The translations under genes were made by a program, and so were the position numbers. This document shows, piece after piece, positions 49,864 through 57,850 of a stretch of DNA of 57,850 nt (position 1 is the stretch's first letter; every line of letters begins with the position of its first letter). The notes beneath the pieces are model-generated. The model was not told the DNA's origin. It worked only from the letters and a program-made list of their open reading frames with translations, and made no database searches. Location of the stretch: positions 1 to 57,850 of the forward strand of contig NZ_VNFK01000024.1 in NCBI RefSeq assembly GCF_007786235.1, written 5' to 3'. Source of the stretch: Paenarthrobacter nitroguajacolicus. GTDB lineage: Bacteria; Actinomycetota; Actinomycetes; Actinomycetales; Micrococcaceae.

Positions 49864-50712
49864 GTGAGTGTCGTCCTGCGCGGCGGGCACGGTATGCGGA
49901 TGGAAGTCCGCCCGGAATTGGGCGGGCGCATCACCAGCCTGACCACCGGTGACGGTTTCGAGTGGCTCCTGCCCTCCACCGATGCTGACCGGCCCGGGTA
50001 CGGTGCCCCCTTCCTCCGGCCCGGCATGGGCGGATGGGACGAGGTGTGCCCTTCTGTTTCGGCAGACGTCCTGGAAGGCGGGCGGCTGGTACCCGATCAC
50101 GGTGATGTCTGGAACATCCCGTGGGATGTTAAAGCCGGGTCTTCTGATCACCTCACACTACAAACAGACCTCGTCAGCGTCCCGGTCAAACTTCAACGAA
50201 CCATTTCACGAAGCCAAACGGGGTTCACTTTCTCATACACCGCAGCAACACGGGCAGCAGGGCTGCATCCTGTTTTGTGGTGCGCTCATCCGCAATTCTT
50301 CGCCGACAAGCGCACCATTGTTCGCGCCCATCCCGAAGAGCCCTTAGCGGCCCTGGGCTTGGTTGAGGAGTACCCAGAGAAGGGGCGACATCATCACTTC
50401 CCGCTCCGCCCGCTCTTGAATGAGCTCAAAAAGGGCACATCGTTTAAGGCATTCGTGCCGCCCGATGTCCACATCAGCGCCGCGACCATCACGCAAGGCG
50501 GGGGCTCGAGGCTGCGCATCGGATGGTCAGCCGATGAGTTGCCGTACCTCGGCCTCTTTTGGGACAACGGGGAGTTCGCATCCCAGCCAGCATTGGCGGT
50601 GGAACCGAGCACAGGCTTCGGCGACAGCTTGAGCGCCGCTGCAGCAGAGGGCCTGGTGCTTAGCGTCAGTGCAGATCAGGACTTGAGCTGGAAGATCCAT
50701 CTCTCCGGCTGA
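49864..50712 (+). CDS. Aldose 1-epimerase-like protein
   Basis: A 282-aa beta-sandwich protein with the mutarotase-type pattern (MRMEVRPELGGRITSLTT, WLLPSTDADRPG, PHGDVW-like PDHGDVWNIPW, and a His in LHPVLWCAHPQFF). It would interconvert alpha and beta anomers of a free sugar. GTG 49864 is used; TTG 49810 (extends 18 residues) and ATG 49891 are alternatives. It follows LacI-2 by 69 bp and precedes a double terminator. Confidence 0.8.
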   Translation: MSVVLRGGHGMRMEVRPELGGRITSLTTGDGFEWLLPSTDADRPGYGAPFLRPGMGGWDEVCPSVSADVLEGGRLVPDHGDVWNIPWDVKAGSSDHLTLQTDLVSVPVKLQRTISRSQTGFTFSYTAATRAAGLHPVLWCAHPQFFADKRTIVRAHPEEPLAALGLVEEYPEKGRHHHFPLRPLLNELKKGTSFKAFVPPDVHISAATITQGGGSRLRIGWSADELPYLGLFWDNGEFASQPALAVEPSTGFGDSLSAAAAEGLVLSVSADQDLSWKIHLSG

Positions 50713-50745
50713 GTCGGTGGGGGAGTAGACCGCCACCCCCGACTC
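50711..50745 (+). terminator. Terminator of the epimerase gene
   Basis: GAGTCGG (50711-50717) pairs with CCGACTC (50739-50745), with further G-C pairing inside (GGGG with CCCC). It overlaps the stop codon and is followed by CTTACGG. Confidence 0.6.
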
Positions 50746-50795
50746 CTTACGGGCTCGTCTACAAGCCGTATCCGGGGTCCCTGTGGCACATACGG

Positions 50796-50837
50796 GACCG
50801 CCCCATCGCCGTGAGGAGTCACGGCGATGGGGCGGTC
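50796..50837. terminator. Very strong bidirectional hairpin between convergent genes
   Basis: A perfect 19-bp stem (50796-50814 with 50819-50837) around a 4-nt GGAG loop. It lies between the epimerase and the PL11 gene, which converge, so it can end transcription from either side (GTCTTGCTT on the plus-strand side). Confidence 0.8.
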
Positions 50838-50863
50838 GTCTTGCTTGTCCTTGGGTAGGTTTC

Positions 50864-53398
50864 TTACTTGCCGAAGTTGTGCGTCCAGATGGCAGTCGCA
50901 CCTTCTGCGATTGCCAGGAACGGTTTGGGAACTGCGGCGACCGTTACGTCCGAACCGGGTGCTTTATGCCCACCCGTTCCGACTTTCTCGCCGTTGATGT
51001 AATAGTCGACGTCGGCACTCGGCGGTATCACGATGAGGCCGCTCGGGTCGATGAACTTCGGCCCCTTTGGTGTGACCGGTTTGGTGAGGATAGGCACCTT
51101 GGACCAGTCAGTGTCGCTCGCCAGGTAGAAGCCCACTTGGCTGGGGTAGTTGTAAACGGTGTTCTGGCGGGCGATCTCTGCGCGATATTGCTTGTCATGC
51201 ATAAGGGTAGTGAGCTTATGCGTTGTCACCTCGGTGCTCGTGTAGATGCGCATCTTCGTCGAGTCCTTGGTGTGGATGAGGAGTTCTTCCCGCCAGTCGC
51301 CGAGGATGTCCGCGACGAGGGGCGGGTTGCCGGAGGTATCCTCTTCGGTCAGCAACGTTCCTCGTTCCCAGTCGACGATGCGTTTTGCACCGTCCCGATT
51401 TCCGGAGATTGTCTGGGTGGTGGGTTCAGCGGCGAAGTGAATGGTCGCATCCACCAGATCTGGCTTTTTGGTCGAGAGGATCTCACCTTTTGCGCTGAGC
51501 AGGCCACTGGCCGTTGTTCCAGCCGGCATGGAAGCCCACACCTCAAGGCCAGGTACGTCCGTCCGCACATCTCCGACCAACCCGTTGCCGGTGTCTTTGC
51601 CGGAGTAGGCTCCGAACAGCACTTCACCGGTAGCAGCGTCTCGCATCGCGGTGCCGTAGGGCGCGTTGCGGGCGCTCTCATGGACACTGAAAATTTCCAG
51701 TCCCGGGCGGCTAGGATCAATGTCGGTGACGTACATGCCGTCACCGTGGCCAAGTTTGGCGGTAGTTCCCGGTGCGGCGCTTCCTTCGGGCAATGTGGCG
51801 TAGGAGCTGTAAAGAACGCTCCCGTCGTCATCAAGGGTGGCGGAGCCGTAGACGATCTCGTGCTTGCCGTCCCCGTCGACATCTGCCGCGCTCAGCGAAT
51901 GGAAGCCCTGCGAGGACATGCTGCCCCACTGAGGATCGGTTCCCTCCCGACCGTGGGGTGTGTCATTGAACGGATTCGTCAAGGGCACGTGGCCACTGTC
52001 GACGAACCAGCGCTCCTTGAGCGACTTGCCGTCCCAGTCGTACGTCACCATGGTCATTCGAGTGTAGTAACCGCGGGCGAAGACAGCCGACGGGCGTTTG
52101 CCGTCCAGGTAAGCGACGCCGGCGATGAAGCGGTCAACACGGTTGCCGGGCTCGATGACACCGTAGGCGTAGTCGCCCCACAGCAGGCCATCGTCACCGC
52201 GCCCTGGCTTGTAAGGGATGGTCTGCAGTTCCTTGCCTGTGGCGCTGTCGAACACCGTCAGGTACTCGGGACCGTCGAGGATGAAGCCTTCGAATTGGCG
52301 CAATAGGTTCCGCGGGCTGCGGGATGGTGCGTAGACGTCGATGAAGTAGTCGGTCAGCTCGGTGGCGCTCTGCTCGGAGAGCGGGTAGTCGTGGGTCACC
52401 GGAATGCCGAGTGCCTCCTCAACGGTGCCTGGCCAATTTCCGGCCTTCACTTCCGGGTGCTCGCTCCAGCCTTGGAGCATGGCCACCAGGTGGGCGTGGT
52501 ATCCCTCTGCGCTGAGTCGGTAATCGTCGGTGTGTGCGTAACCAGCGTCGATGTCGGACTTGGGCATCGTAACGTACCCCTGGTTGGCTACGGTGCCGTC
52601 GGCGTTGTAGCCGGTGGACTTCGTGCCCGGGGCAGTTTTCAACATGGTTTCGGAGCGGCCGTCGCCGTCGAAGTCGTAAACCATGAACTGTGTGTAATGC
52701 TGTCCGGCCCGGATGTTCGGGCCGAGGTCGAGGCGGTTAAGCAGCGTCCCGTCCAGTTCGTAAGTGTCGACGTAAACGGTGCCGGTGTAGCCCTTCTGCG
52801 AGACGTCCTTTTGGTTGGTCGGGTTCCAGAGGACCACGAGCTCGTAGGCGCCGTCGCCGTCTACGTCAGCCGCTGAGGCGTCGAAGGCCTCGTAGCTGAA
52901 AGCTTCTCCTCGCGGAGTAATTCCGTCGGCGGGTTTCTGCAGCGGTACGTCGTGGTGGCCGTCCTGCCAGGCAGTGACTGGAGCGCTCGCATCAAGCTCG
53001 ACGCCGGACACCACCGGGGCCACCGAGTAGCTGGAAGTGGGGGAACCGGTGGGATCAGCGAAGTTAGTGCTGTCGGTGACGGTTCCAATTGACTTACCGT
53101 CCCGGTAAACGGTGAAGTCAGGACCTGAGAGGCCGGTCTCCGTAGCTCCCGTGGCTTCCGAACCGAGCAGTCGCCAGCTGAGGAACACGCCTTCGTCGGT
53201 GCTCACAGCCACCAGGCCGCGATCCAGCTGTTCAAGCTGGAAGGGCGCGCCAGTGGCTGCAGGGCCACGGGCACCCGAGCCTGTTACTGAAGCGACTCCG
53301 GGGGCGGGAGGGGGAGCGGCCACGGCGGGTTGGACCAAGGCGGCGAGCATCACCCCCGCAGTCATAATGGCAGGAAAAAGTTTTCGGGCACGATTCAT
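50864..53398 (-). CDS. Rhamnogalacturonan lyase, polysaccharide lyase family 11
   Basis: An 844-aa secreted enzyme that cuts rhamnogalacturonan I by beta-elimination. A signal peptide covers about residues 1-28 (FPAIMTAGVMLAALVQPAVA). The eight-bladed propeller carries the calcium-binding DxDGDG repeats (VDGDGAYE, DFDGDGRSETM, VDGDGKHE) and family text such as AGYAHTDDYRL, NLLRQFEGF and ILGDWREELL. A C-terminal beta-domain (about 760-844) follows. ATG 53398 has AAGGATTCGACG upstream. Alone under a LacI-type operator, it shares the operator sequence with the importer at 54.9 kb. Confidence 0.94.
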   Translation of the reverse strand: MNRARKLFPAIMTAGVMLAALVQPAVAAPPPAPGVASVTGSGARGPAATGAPFQLEQLDRGLVAVSTDEGVFLSWRLLGSEATGATETGLSGPDFTVYRDGKSIGTVTDSTNFADPTGSPTSSYSVAPVVSGVELDASAPVTAWQDGHHDVPLQKPADGITPRGEAFSYEAFDASAADVDGDGAYELVVLWNPTNQKDVSQKGYTGTVYVDTYELDGTLLNRLDLGPNIRAGQHYTQFMVYDFDGDGRSETMLKTAPGTKSTGYNADGTVANQGYVTMPKSDIDAGYAHTDDYRLSAEGYHAHLVAMLQGWSEHPEVKAGNWPGTVEEALGIPVTHDYPLSEQSATELTDYFIDVYAPSRSPRNLLRQFEGFILDGPEYLTVFDSATGKELQTIPYKPGRGDDGLLWGDYAYGVIEPGNRVDRFIAGVAYLDGKRPSAVFARGYYTRMTMVTYDWDGKSLKERWFVDSGHVPLTNPFNDTPHGREGTDPQWGSMSSQGFHSLSAADVDGDGKHEIVYGSATLDDDGSVLYSSYATLPEGSAAPGTTAKLGHGDGMYVTDIDPSRPGLEIFSVHESARNAPYGTAMRDAATGEVLFGAYSGKDTGNGLVGDVRTDVPGLEVWASMPAGTTASGLLSAKGEILSTKKPDLVDATIHFAAEPTTQTISGNRDGAKRIVDWERGTLLTEEDTSGNPPLVADILGDWREELLIHTKDSTKMRIYTSTEVTTHKLTTLMHDKQYRAEIARQNTVYNYPSQVGFYLASDTDWSKVPILTKPVTPKGPKFIDPSGLIVIPPSADVDYYINGEKVGTGGHKAPGSDVTVAAVPKPFLAIAEGATAIWTHNFGK

Positions 53399-53484
53399 CG
53401 TCGAATCCTTCTTGTGGGATTTCGTGGGGATAGCGATTGCCGAAGTGGCATTGAATGAGGCCACCATCGGCCACAGATATGCTC

Positions 53485-53529
53485 CGTGACCGGTCACGTA
53501 AGCCTAAAAACAGGCTGCAAGGATGTCAA
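53485..53529 (-). promoter_or_regulatory. Promoter and LacI-type operator of the PL11 gene
   Basis: On the minus strand TTGACA (53524-53529) and TAGGCT (53501-53506) are 17 bp apart. Right after the -10 lies the exact 14-bp palindrome CGTGACCGGTCACG (53485-53498), placed where a LacI-type repressor would block initiation. The same palindrome is before the binding-protein gene at 54730. Confidence 0.8.
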
Positions 53530-53550
53530 TGGTTTGGCAGTAAATTTGTT

Positions 53551-54555
53551 TTAGGCCGATTCCCGCCACAGAGGGACTGGCGTGACGGTGCGGGTCAGTG
53601 ATCTCGACGGCATGGGCTCCCCGGCGAAAAGCTCCGCGAGGATGGACGCAGCCTGGGCCGCGACGGTCTGCGTCTCCAGCGACAGGGTGGTGAGCGTGGG
53701 GCTGATCGCTTCGCCAAGAGAAATGCCGTCTATGCCGACGATCCGCACCCTGCCCGGCACATCAACGCCCAGGGTGTGGGCACCTTGAACAGCGCCCATC
53801 GCCATCAAGTCATTGAAAGCCAGGACCGTATCGATCTCAGGGTCGAGGTCGAGTAGCCTTCTGAAGCCGTCAACGCCGCCTGCAATCGACTCGGGTTCCG
53901 TAACCACGATGCATTCTTCTCCGACAGCTGCCTCAAAAAACTGCCGACGTGGGGACCCCGGGGCGGTGCCTTTTGGATTTGCACTGGAGGCGTCGATCAT
54001 GGCGAAACGGCGGGAACCCTTGGCCCGAAGCGCCGCCACCATGTCTGAGATCCCGGTTCTGAAGTCGAGCTCAACAGAGTGCACCCCTGGCATCGTAGCC
54101 TGATCTTCCAGCAGGACGATGGGTACCCCGCGCGCCGCCGGGACGAAGTTAGTCTGCGGCTCCAGAAAGTAACCAATGATGGCGTCGGTTTGGGATGCCA
54201 TCGAACGCACCGCGTCGGCCTCGCCCTGGGAAGCCATGCTGACGAGCACCTGCCAGTCGCGGCTTCTCAGTTCCGCAACGAACGCATCGGCAAGTTGAGC
54301 GTAGTACGGGTTACGAAAAGTCCCCACGATCAGCCCTACGGCATGGGTCCTTTGCCGTGACAGGTCGATGGCGAAGCGGTTGGGCCGGTATCCGAGTTCC
54401 TCGACAGTGCGCATCACGCGTGCACGGGTTTCTTCGCTGATCTCAGGCATCTCGTTGATGGCGCGCGTGACCGTCTGCCGGGACACACCGGCGGCCCGGG
54501 CAACGTCTCTGATGGTCACTCGGGTAGGAGGAGTCGACGGCGCGCCAGTGGTCAC
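53551..54555 (-). CDS. LacI-family regulator (LacI-3)
   Basis: A 334-aa repressor with helix-turn-helix at about residues 13-33 (VTIRDVARAAGVSRQTVTRAI), hinge (NRFAIDLSR) and sensor domain (VLAFNDLMAMGAVQGA). GTG 54555 has GAGAGG upstream. It is in a different subgroup from LacI-1 and LacI-2. It lies between PL11 and the second importer, whose promoters carry the same GTGACCGGTCAC palindrome, and so very likely controls both. Confidence 0.92.
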   Translation of the reverse strand: MTTGAPSTPPTRVTIRDVARAAGVSRQTVTRAINEMPEISEETRARVMRTVEELGYRPNRFAIDLSRQRTHAVGLIVGTFRNPYYAQLADAFVAELRSRDWQVLVSMASQGEADAVRSMASQTDAIIGYFLEPQTNFVPAARGVPIVLLEDQATMPGVHSVELDFRTGISDMVAALRAKGSRRFAMIDASSANPKGTAPGSPRRQFFEAAVGEECIVVTEPESIAGGVDGFRRLLDLDPEIDTVLAFNDLMAMGAVQGAHTLGVDVPGRVRIVGIDGISLGEAISPTLTTLSLETQTVAAQAASILAELFAGEPMPSRSLTRTVTPVPLWRESA

Positions 54556-54688
54556 GCGGCGCCTCTCGGCGTGGTGTCAGTAGCCCGGATGTTATTGGCC
54601 CACGGATATGCAGGCGCGCAGCAATAGCACATGCCCAAACTATATCGGGAGAGTTGCGAGTGCGATCGCGCTTCGTTGCACAAGTCTC

Positions 54689-54747
54689 TTGACATCAATG
54701 ACTGTACGTATCTACGCTGTCGTGAACAGTCCGTGACCGGTCACGGA
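54689..54747 (+). promoter_or_regulatory. Promoter and LacI-type operator of the second importer
   Basis: TTGACA (54689-54694) and TACGCT (54713-54718) are 18 bp apart. The exact 18-bp palindrome TCCGTGACCGGTCACGGA (54730-54747) follows, 12 bp beyond the -10. The rest of the 311-bp gap between lacI-3 and the binding-protein gene shows no gene. Confidence 0.8.
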
Positions 54748-54866
54748 CAATCCTCCAAACAAAGTGTGCGGCGGTAATGCTCCCAAAACTTCGGTCGCGG
54801 CTTCGCCGAAAGACCCGAGTGACAGCCGGGAGCCGATCACGTCACACCTCGAGCAAGGAAGCTCTC

Positions 54867-56153
54867 ATGATCGATAGAAGGAAATTCCTGGGCACGGTGG
54901 CTCTGGGCACCGCATCCGCTGCGTTCCTGGCCGCATGTGGCCAGTCCTCATCGCCGGCCCAGACCGGCTCGGCGGAGAAACCGGTGACTCTGAATTACTC
55001 GTGGTGGGGCAACGACGACCGCGCCGAGCGGACCCGCAAGGCCATTGCCCTGTTCGAGTCCAAGAACCCGGACATCAAAGTTGCCGGCAACTTCACAGAT
55101 TTCGGTGGTTACTGGCCGAAGCGGGCCACGGAGGCAGCTGGCGGCGGCCTGCCGGACGTCATGCAATTCGATCTCTCCTATCTTCGCGATTACGGTCAGC
55201 GGAACCAGCTCCTGGACCTGGGCACCGTCAAGATCAACACGGACGCATTCGACAAGTCCCTCCTTCCCTCGGGCCAGATCCGCGGCAAGACCTACGGCAT
55301 CCCCACCAGCACCAACACTTTCGCGGTCTACTACGACCCCGCCAAACTCGCTTCCCTGGGCATCGCGGAACCCGACGGCACGTGGAACTACAAGGAATTC
55401 AACGCGTTCCTGGCCGAGGTTGGCGCCAAGGGCAACGGCACGTTGTTCGGCAGCTCCGATTACACCGGCGTTTGGTGGATGTTCAACATTTGGCTGCGCC
55501 AGAACAATATCCAGGCCTTCACCGAGGACGGCAAGCTCGGCTTCTCCAAGGATGACCTGAAGAAGTGGTGGAACCTCACCGCGGATCTGCGCGGCACCGG
55601 AGCCATCATCTCCGAGGAACGCGTGACCCAATTGCTCCCCAAATCGCCTTTCGCGTCGAACTCCACTGTGGCGGAGGTGAACTGGGATAACTTCATGGCC
55701 GGCTATCTCTCCGATAGCGGCGCGAAGGAACTCAAACTGGTGCCGGTTCCGTCGGATGACCCGGATAACCTGGGCCTGTTCCTCAAACCCACCATGCTGA
55801 TGTCTGCCAGCGCCAAAACCAAGTACAAAGACCAAGCCGGCCGGTTCATAGACTTCATGGTCAACGATCCCGAGGTCGGCCAAATCTTCAAGACCTCCCG
55901 CGGCCTTCCGGCCTCGAAGACCCAGCGCGACGGCACCACGTTCGAAGGCACCGACAAGCTTGTGGTGGACTACGGAGCCTCGGTCGAAAAGTACCTCAAG
56001 GACGCTCCGGAGCCGCCCATCGTCGGTTTCGGCACCCTTGAAGCATCTTTCAAGAGGGTGGCCTCGGACGTCAACTACGGCAAGCTCACCGTGGACGGCG
56101 CTGTTGACACGTGGTTCAAGGAAGCCGAAGACCTCATCAAGCAGAACGCCTGA
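54867..56153 (+). CDS. ABC sugar-binding lipoprotein, second importer
   Basis: A 428-aa family 1 solute-binding protein. The N-terminus DRRKFLGTVALGT is a twin-arginine-like signal, followed by the lipobox LAAC with C24. VTLNYSWWGNDDRAERTRKAIALFE matches sugar-binding proteins. ATG 54867 follows AAGGAAG; upstream in-frame codons belong to the leader. It would bind oligosaccharides released by PL11. It differs from the binding protein at 44590, although the overall set-up is the same. Confidence 0.92.
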   Translation: MIDRRKFLGTVALGTASAAFLAACGQSSSPAQTGSAEKPVTLNYSWWGNDDRAERTRKAIALFESKNPDIKVAGNFTDFGGYWPKRATEAAGGGLPDVMQFDLSYLRDYGQRNQLLDLGTVKINTDAFDKSLLPSGQIRGKTYGIPTSTNTFAVYYDPAKLASLGIAEPDGTWNYKEFNAFLAEVGAKGNGTLFGSSDYTGVWWMFNIWLRQNNIQAFTEDGKLGFSKDDLKKWWNLTADLRGTGAIISEERVTQLLPKSPFASNSTVAEVNWDNFMAGYLSDSGAKELKLVPVPSDDPDNLGLFLKPTMLMSASAKTKYKDQAGRFIDFMVNDPEVGQIFKTSRGLPASKTQRDGTTFEGTDKLVVDYGASVEKYLKDAPEPPIVGFGTLEASFKRVASDVNYGKLTVDGAVDTWFKEAEDLIKQNA

Positions 56154-56184
56154 CACAGGCTTTCATTACTGACGGACTGATCTT

Positions 56185-57135
56185 GTGACTCAAAGCCCAA
56201 CCCTGAGCAGGCGTTCCGCGTCCGCTCCCGCGCAGCCGCGTAAATCGCGGCGGCGCGGGGCGGACGCCCGCGCCGGCTACACGTTCCTGTTGCCCTGGCT
56301 GCTGGGATTCATCGCCCTGACCGTGGGGCCCATGATTTCCTCGCTGTACCTTTCCTTCACCAACTACAACCTCTTCGATGCCCCCAAGTGGATCGGTTTC
56401 GATAACTACGTCTCGCTGTTCCAGGACGAACGGTTCCTGCAGTCGGTAGGGGTGACCATGCAGTACGTGGTCTTCGGTACGCCGTTGAAGCTCGCCGCGG
56501 CGTTGGCGATCGCGATGCTGCTCAACAGCAAACGCAAGGGCCAGGGTTTCTACCGGTCCGCGTTCTACGCCCCCTCGTTGATCGGCGCATCGGTGTCCAT
56601 CGCGATCGTCTGGAAGGCCATGTTTGGCGATTCCGGCCCGGTGGACCAAGGCCTGTCCTTCTTCGGAATCAACCTTGGCGGCTGGGTGGGCAACCCGAAC
56701 ATGACCATGGGCATGATGATCCTGTTGACCGTGTGGCAGTTCGGCGCCCCGATGGTGATCTTCCTGGCCGGCCTGAAGCAAATCCCGGCCGACCTGTACG
56801 AGGCTGCCTCGATGGACGGTGCCGGCCCGGTGCGGAAGTTCATGAACATCACCTGGCCCATGCTCTCCCCGGTGATCTTCTTCAACCTGCTGATGGAAAC
56901 CATCCACGCCTTCCAGATCTTCGCCTCGGCCTACATCATTTCCAACGGTGAAGGCGGCCCGGCAGGGTCCACCCTCTTCTACACCCTCTACCTGTACTTG
57001 CGCGGTTTCTCAGATTTTCGGATGGGTTACGCCTCGGCGATGGCCTGGCTCCTGGTGATCGTGGTCGGCATCATCACGCTGATCTTCTTCAAGACCTCCA
57101 AGTCCTGGGTCCACTACAGCGGTGATGCAAAGTGA
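56185..57135 (+). CDS. ABC sugar importer permease 1, second importer
   Basis: A 316-aa six-helix permease with a basic 30-residue N-terminus and the EAA loop EAASMDGAGPVRKFMNI-TWP. It starts with GTG 56185, 31 nt behind the binding-protein gene. Text runs parallel to the permease at 42705 (SLYLSFTNYNLFDAPKWIGFDNYV against SLYLSFTDYNLLQEPTFVGLDNFV), which marks the two importers as paralogues. Confidence 0.92.
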   Translation: MTQSPTLSRRSASAPAQPRKSRRRGADARAGYTFLLPWLLGFIALTVGPMISSLYLSFTNYNLFDAPKWIGFDNYVSLFQDERFLQSVGVTMQYVVFGTPLKLAAALAIAMLLNSKRKGQGFYRSAFYAPSLIGASVSIAIVWKAMFGDSGPVDQGLSFFGINLGGWVGNPNMTMGMMILLTVWQFGAPMVIFLAGLKQIPADLYEAASMDGAGPVRKFMNITWPMLSPVIFFNLLMETIHAFQIFASAYIISNGEGGPAGSTLFYTLYLYLRGFSDFRMGYASAMAWLLVIVVGIITLIFFKTSKSWVHYSGDAK

Positions 57136-57850
57136 CAACCATGGCAACACCCACCCAACCCGCACCCACCAAGACCTCAACGGCACCGGTGTACAACCCG
57201 AAGTCAGAGTCCGGCACGGCCAAACGCATCAAGAGCACCATCTTCCACGTTGTCGCTTTGGCGCTGGTGGCGATGGTCCTCTACCCGGCCCTATGGATGA
57301 TCGCCTCGTCCTTCAAACCGAACTCCGAAATCGGCGGCGCCAACACCTCGCTGTGGTCGAACAACTTCAGCTTCGACAACTTCGCCACGGCCATGGAAGG
57401 CATCGGCGGGGTCTCCACCCTGACGTTCTTCACCAACTCGCTGATCCTGGCCGTCGGCGCGGTAGTGGGCACGGTCCTCTCGGCGTCCATTTCGGCCTAC
57501 GCGTTCGCCCGGATCAACTTCCCCGGCCGTGGACTGTTCTTCGGCATGATGATCGCCACACTCCTGCTGCCCTTCCACGTGGTGATCATCCCGCAATACA
57601 TCGTGTTCCAGCAGCTCGGCCTCGTGGACACCTACATCCCGCTGCTGATCGGCAAGTTCCTCGCCGCCGACGCGTTCTTCGTCTTCCTCATGGTCCAGTT
57701 CATGCGCGGCCTCCCGGCCGAACTGGACGAAGCCGCCCGCATCGACGGCGCCGGACACGTCCGCATCTTCGGATCCATCATGCTCCCGCTGATGAAACCG
57801 GCCCTGATCTCCACCTCGATCTTCTCCTTCATCTGGAGCTGGAACGACTT
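57132..57850 (+). CDS. ABC sugar importer permease 2, second importer (partial)
   Basis: The reading frame starts at GTG 57132, overlapping the previous stop by 4 nt (GTGA), and runs off the window after 239 codons. It contains the Thr/Pro-rich N-terminus, about four helices and the EAA loop EAARIDGAGHVRIFGSIMLPLM, matching the permease at 43621. The C-terminal two helices lie outside. Confidence 0.9.
   Translation, partial: MTTMATPTQPAPTKTSTAPVYNPKSESGTAKRIKSTIFHVVALALVAMVLYPALWMIASSFKPNSEIGGANTSLWSNNFSFDNFATAMEGIGGVSTLTFFTNSLILAVGAVVGTVLSASISAYAFARINFPGRGLFFGMMIATLLLPFHVVIIPQYIVFQQLGLVDTYIPLLIGKFLAADAFFVFLMVQFMRGLPAELDEAARIDGAGHVRIFGSIMLPLMKPALISTSIFSFIWSWND

Noticed and set aside
50783..52306. 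Antisense frame of 507 codons opposite the PL11 gene
   Set aside because: PL11 motifs, signal peptide and ribosome binding site are on the other strand. The antisense frame also runs through the terminator hairpin.
54948..56156. Antisense frame of 402 codons opposite the second binding-protein gene
   Set aside because: It mirrors a clear lipoprotein gene and has no recognisable domain or start signal.
1..57850. tRNA, rRNA, riboswitch or prophage genes
   Set aside because: Reading both strands by eye gave no cloverleaf, rRNA signature, known riboswitch core or phage structural gene. A covariance-model scan could still find small RNAs.

Overview
The window looks like a high-GC actinobacterium of the Arthrobacter/Paenarthrobacter type (Micrococcales). 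This is inferred from GC-rich codon use, GTG and TTG starts, tight 4-nt gene overlaps and the gene families present. No rRNA or tRNA gene was seen. The left end carries a MobF conjugative relaxase and an IS481-type transposase tail, so the window is probably plasmid or another conjugative element, or a chromosomal island containing one.

Layout. (1) 1-6.8 kb: mobility region with the end of an IS481-like transposase, a gene fragment cut by it, small plasmid-type genes, a MobF relaxase-helicase with a small coiled-coil partner, and a gene-free stretch whose perfect hairpins suggest an oriT. (2) 6.8-13.8 kb: two divergent MarR/MFS drug-efflux pairs, an FAD monooxygenase broken by one stop codon, and decayed remnants of a CDF cation transporter and an alanine racemase. 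(3) 13.8-37.3 kb: an intracellular glycoside-degradation region. It has two GH78 rhamnosidases, a GH1, a GH3, a GH43, three HSL-type esterases, an MFS transporter and the remnant of a second copy of it, a TetR regulator, an acyl-CoA synthetase, and a separate operon of heptad-repeat membrane protein, Baeyer-Villiger monooxygenase, alpha/beta hydrolase and SDR. Three minus-strand promoters (about 22.4, 32.4 and 37.3 kb) share a conserved block of about 50 bp with a TetR-style inverted repeat, which ties most of these genes into one regulon. (4) 37.4-57.85 kb: a secreted polysaccharide system, probably for pectin/rhamnogalacturonan. It has a 1231-aa secreted beta-helix protein with C-terminal chitin-binding-like modules, a PL11 rhamnogalacturonan lyase, two ABC sugar importers without ATPase genes, three LacI regulators with visible palindromic operators, a Gfo/Idh/MocA dehydrogenase, a PmoA-like protein, a cupin and an aldose epimerase.

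How the parts may work together. In region 4 the secreted enzymes would cut rhamnogalacturonan outside the cell and the two importers would take up the products, each set under a LacI repressor. In region 3 the glycosidases have no signal peptides, so intact glycosides would have to enter first, presumably by the MFS carrier. The sugars (rhamnose, glucose, probably xylose or arabinose) would then be removed inside. Next to these genes sit an alcohol dehydrogenase-type SDR, a Baeyer-Villiger monooxygenase, a hydrolase and an acyl-CoA synthetase, the classical order for opening a cyclic or ketone-bearing aglycone. My main hypothesis is that region 3 degrades rhamnosylated plant glycosides such as saponins, steroidal glycoalkaloids or flavonoid glycosides, including the aglycone. 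The sequence supports the enzyme classes and the shared operator. The substrate is inference.
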